Program-made: the position numbers and the translations under genes
Shown: positions 61,901-64,000 of the stretch, piece by piece
How the letters are laid out: every line of letters starts with the position of its first letter
Position numbering within the stretch: the stretch's first letter is position 1
From: Leptolyngbyaceae cyanobacterium
GTDB taxonomy: Bacteria > Cyanobacteriota > Cyanobacteriia > Cyanobacteriales > Aerosakkonemataceae
Direction of reading: 5' to 3'
DNA: 64,000 nt
NCBI GenBank assembly: GCA_036703985.1
Contig: DATNQN010000063.1
Coordinates: 47,306-111,305, forward strand
Notes under the pieces: model-generated
What the model saw: only the letters and a program-made list of their open reading frames with translations
Told to the model about the DNA's origin: nothing
Databases searched by the model: none

Positions 61901-63864
61901 CTAAATTTAGGCGCTTAGTTGATGCGAATGTCGTCGGTATCATCGTTGCTAACTACACGGGCGAGATTGTGGAAGCGAATGATGCTTTTCTGCAAATGCT
62001 CGGTTATACGCGATCGGATCGCGATGCTGGTGAAGTGAACTGGCGCAAGATTACCCCACCTGAATATTTTCTCCAAGATGTAGAAAAATGGCAGGAACTC
62101 CAACAAACGGGTAAGGTATCTTTTGAAAAAGAATACCTGCATAAAAATGGCAGCCCCGTCCCTGTTTTAATAGCGGCGGCGATGTTGGAGGAAAATCAAG
62201 AGGCGGCGATTTGTATGGTTGTCGATCTCGCGGAACGCAAACAAGCAGAGAACGCCTTGCGAGAAAGCGAACGACGTTTCCGGAACCTCGCCGACTCCAT
62301 GCCCCAGATTGTCTGGACTGCAAACCCAGCTGGCGAGGTAGATTATTACAATCAGCGCGTCCATGAATTTAGCGGCTTTTCTCAACAAGCAGATGGAACC
62401 TGGAAATGGCAACCAGTATTGCATCCAGACGACGAACAGCGCACCCTAGAAGCATGGCAGCAGGCACTTGAAACGGGTCAAATCTACGAATGCGAACACA
62501 GACTTAAAAAAATAGATGGCGAATTTCGCTGGTATCTTAGTCGGGGAATGCCAGTTAAAGATGAACGAGGGTGCATTACTAAATGGTACGGCACGGCTAC
62601 CGATATCCACGCCCAGAAGCAATACCAAGCCGAACGAGAACAACTGTTGCAACGCGAACAAGCCGCACGCACAGAAGCAGAATTAGCCAGTCGGCTGAAG
62701 GATGAGTTTTTAGCTACCCTTTCTCATGAATTGCGTACCCCCATGAATGCGATGCTGGGGTGGACGAGTATCCTGCGAACTCGCAAGGTGAATGAAGCTA
62801 CTAGCGCCCGTGCTTTAGAAACGATCGAGCGCAATACTAAAATGCTCAATCAGCTAATTGAGGATATTTTGGACGTATCGCGGATTATTCGCGGTAAAGT
62901 TCGCCTCAATCTCCAACCGCTTCAACTCGTATCGGCGATCGAACAAGCGATCGAAACTCTCAAGCCAACCGCCGCCGCAAAAGATATTCAAATTTTAGTA
63001 GAGCCGTTGGATGTCAACTCTCTACAGGTGATGGGCGATAGCAGTCGCTTACAGCAAATTTTCTGGAATTTACTTTCTAACGCCATCAAATTTACTCCTA
63101 ATGGTGGCTGCGTGACGGTGAAGTTTTCCGAAGCGATCGAACAAAGGGAAGAAAATGCCCGATTCCCAATTCCCAAATTTGCTCGAATTCAAGTCAGCGA
63201 TAATGGGATCGGTATAGCTTCAGAGTTTTTGCCCTATGTATTCGATCGCTTTCGCCAAGCAGATGGTTCGATTACGCGATCGCACGGTGGTTTAGGATTA
63301 GGACTGGCTATTGTCCGTCATTTAGTAGAATTACACGGCGGGACAGTCCGAGTGCATAGTTTGGGAGTCGGACAGGGAGCAACTTTCAGCGTTAATCTGC
63401 CACTGATTGTAGAAAGTAGCACGACAGGAAGACAGGGGAATAAAGCAGAAGATCGCATCCAATCTTACTCCGATCCTTTTTTACTCAAAGACTTACAGGT
63501 GTTAGTAGTTGATGATGAAGCAGATGTCCGCGATTTAGTCAGTGTAATTTTAGAAGACAGGGGAGCCAAAGTAATTGCTGTCGCATCAGTTAAAGAAGCT
63601 TTGGCAGCATTACCAAAATTGCGCCCGAATATCATAGTGAGCGATATTGGGATGCCCGAAGCAGATGGTTATTCATTAATCCGCCAAATTAGGAAGCTAC
63701 CGAAAGAGACAGGCGGACAAACTCCGGCTATAGCCTTAACAGCTTATGCTAGCGCTGAAGACCGCAATGCAGCAATTGCCGCAGGCTTTAACCGCCATAT
63801 CGCCAAACCGATCGATCCTACAGAATTAACGATCGCGATCGCTATCCTCGGCAGAAAGAACTAG
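58993..63864 (+). CDS. Large hybrid histidine kinase: DUF4118-PAS(x8)-HisKA-HATPase-REC
   Basis: About 1623 residues from ATG 58993. The N-terminus has a KdpD-type DUF4118 membrane domain with four helices (AVLVVALATAIEFLLADLCG, MFAAVIVSALYGGMRAG, GTVLSALICYYFFS). Eight PAS/PAC-type modules follow, with DITDRKQ-like junctions, and a coiled coil between the second and third and the third and fourth. The phospho-acceptor is His1245 in TLSHELRTPMN. The ATPase has FWNLLSNAIKFTPNGG and GLGLGLAIV. The receiver has phospho-Asp1551 in SDIGMPEADG. The kinase-receiver half closely resembles the RHH-PAS kinase at 31.4 kb, so the two are paralogues. Sensed signals are unknown. Confidence 0.92.
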   Translation: MNKFKLWFSKTHIFNKIDRHYWRYGIAVLVVALATAIEFLLADLCGIETPFLIMFAAVIVSALYGGMRAGILGTVLSALICYYFFSTPTYTFIDKPAEQNFLLIVFIIEGLLISGTISALQSTQERLNLEQAALRESEERHRLMLDAIQDYAIFMLDPDGYVVNWNKGAQRLKGYRADEIIGQHFSRFYVKEDAERELLKTALHAAATEGRVETEGWHIRKDGSRFWANVVLTALTDEAGNLKGFSNATRDMTAIKGHQAERSSLIAELQLERSRLETILEQMPVGIAIADAATGQIVFGNQEMEKIFRHPLIPAQNIEQYQQYKTFHPDGRPYQPQETVLARTITRSEVIKDEEVTILRGDGTYGTILANSTPLYDAEGKIAAGIVAFLDISERQAALRARKQAQEQLTNLNTILEERVRERTAQLEQARTEVQLGFNRLKGILESTNDIIAALDLDFRLIAFNTAFKKELSQVFGREPQLGMSLLDVVAHLPVEQAKVKTLWGRALQGEQFTTIEEFSSPDLECHYYEINFSSIKDENHQLIGACQTVRNVTERILNEQQIRNLNQELEQRVIERTQALETEIQERIKIEAKLRESEEKFRAIFNQAAVGIAHKTLDGKYQIINQKLCDIFGYSQEEIANLSIADVTYSEDLDAERENVRRMLANEIQSFSMEKRYIRKDGSLIWGNLTVSLAREASGEPKYTIGVVEDITDRKQAELALQESTAILNAINSSIPTLIYAKDRQGRFLMANPASLALLSASEEEIIGKTTTEYMSNREQALQIVENDRLVIETGQQLVYEETVDFSTGTRTYLSTKSPYRDKEGNIIGLIGISVDITDRKQFEETIQAKNREITNILDSITDGFVNLDREWRYTYVNAKAEEILGKQKNDLLGNNAWEVFPEATYLPGYNYCWQAVNEQVSIEYEEFNPFLDKWLNVRLYPSADGLTLYFQDISDRKKAEIALKLSEAKFRRLVDANVVGIIVANYTGEIVEANDAFLQMLGYTRSDRDAGEVNWRKITPPEYFLQDVEKWQELQQTGKVSFEKEYLHKNGSPVPVLIAAAMLEENQEAAICMVVDLAERKQAENALRESERRFRNLADSMPQIVWTANPAGEVDYYNQRVHEFSGFSQQADGTWKWQPVLHPDDEQRTLEAWQQALETGQIYECEHRLKKIDGEFRWYLSRGMPVKDERGCITKWYGTATDIHAQKQYQAEREQLLQREQAARTEAELASRLKDEFLATLSHELRTPMNAMLGWTSILRTRKVNEATSARALETIERNTKMLNQLIEDILDVSRIIRGKVRLNLQPLQLVSAIEQAIETLKPTAAAKDIQILVEPLDVNSLQVMGDSSRLQQIFWNLLSNAIKFTPNGGCVTVKFSEAIEQREENARFPIPKFARIQVSDNGIGIASEFLPYVFDRFRQADGSITRSHGGLGLGLAIVRHLVELHGGTVRVHSLGVGQGATFSVNLPLIVESSTTGRQGNKAEDRIQSYSDPFLLKDLQVLVVDDEADVRDLVSVILEDRGAKVIAVASVKEALAALPKLRPNIIVSDIGMPEADGYSLIRQIRKLPKETGGQTPAIALTAYASAEDRNAAIAAGFNRHIAKPIDPTELTIAIAILGRKN

Positions 63865-63883
63865 TGGATCTCTAGCAGTTCCG

Positions 63884-64000
63884 GGATGGGGAGATGGGGA
63901 GATGGGGAGATGGGGAGAAATTTCTTATTTAATCCTTTTTTTCCTTTGCACCCTCGCACCCCTGCCACCCTGCCCCCCTGCCCCCCTGCCCCTCATCTCT
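63884..64000. repeat. GGGGAGAT heptads and C-rich repeats at the window end
   Basis: GGGATGGGGAGATGGGGAGA and further exact copies of GGGGAGAT run from 63884 to 63918, 20 bases after the kinase stop. From 63950 the text becomes CACCCTGCCCCCCTGCCCCC, a complementary style of C-rich heptads. No gene begins before the window ends. Confidence 0.75.

Noticed and set aside
1..64000. tRNA, rRNA, tmRNA, RNase P RNA, cobalamin or glutamine riboswitches
   Set aside because: No T-loop, anticodon-stem or aptamer consensus was found by eye; weakly conserved RNAs could still be missed.

Overview
The window is chromosomal DNA of a cyanobacterium, probably a filamentous one. The octamer GCGATCGC (HIP1) recurs throughout. 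The gene set is typical of the phylum: CrtO carotenoid ketolase, cyanophycin synthetase and cyanophycinase, an RRM RNA-binding protein, pentapeptide-repeat proteins, DUF2993/DUF1206/DUF928/DUF1517/DUF2232 proteins, a SyCRP-type regulator, and large PAS-rich hybrid histidine kinases. Intergenic DNA is loaded with short repeats: GGGGAGAT-like heptads, TTCATCCTTCAGAC tandem units, hairpin families and small elements with terminal inverted repeats. I see no rRNA, tRNA, CRISPR array, transposase or phage module.

Layout. 1-6.1 kb: 3' end of a Uma2-type gene, then on the minus strand a saccharopine-dehydrogenase-like oxidoreductase, crtO, a DUF1206 membrane protein and two tandem DUF2993 paralogues. 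6.5-16.6 kb: a secretion/cell-surface group on the plus strand, with a two-partner-secretion exoprotein, an exported TPR-CHAT protease-like protein, a CASTOR/POLLUX-type ion channel and a DUF928 protein. 16.6-22.8 kb (minus): a pentapeptide protein, an exopolysaccharide sugar transferase, and an Hsp70-like ATPase that overlaps an upstream coiled-coil/acidic ORF at a run of ten A residues, which reads as a possible -1 frameshift site. 23.9-29.7 kb: Crp-family regulator, universal stress protein, DUF2232 membrane protein, CobT-like protein, a small coiled-coil protein and a solute-binding lipoprotein. 30.6-44.3 kb: accessory and regulatory genes, including a methyltransferase, an RHH-PAS hybrid kinase, a Ser/Thr kinase, an RNA-ligase-like protein beside a truncated TetR remnant and a DUF4385 gene, a nonapeptide-repeat miniprotein, MgtC, transglutaminase-like, GNAT and GST proteins.

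The best-defined system is at 44.4-50.7 kb. An NtcA-type promoter (GTA-N8-TAC, 22 nt, TAN3T) is followed by a guanidine-I (ykkC) riboswitch whose 3' strand can also form a terminator-like hairpin. Then come a ureohydrolase best read as nickel-dependent guanidine hydrolase (GdmH), HypA- and HypB-type nickel chaperones, and a three-gene ABC importer. The inferred job is to import and hydrolyse guanidine as a nitrogen source, gated by both nitrogen status (NtcA) and ligand (riboswitch). About 2.4 kb further on, after DUF1517 and trmD on the other strand, lie cphB and cphA, which degrade and make the nitrogen-storage polymer cyanophycin. The window ends with TatA, a second pentapeptide protein, an RRM protein and a very large DUF4118-multi-PAS hybrid kinase.

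Other points of interest are the possible frameshift fusion at 21.38 kb, a candidate structured RNA at 30.2-30.5 kb, two copies of a ~100-bp MITE-like element, and repeat DNA that appears to have entered the cobT and CHAT coding regions in frame. All assignments come from reading motifs by eye; no database search was run.
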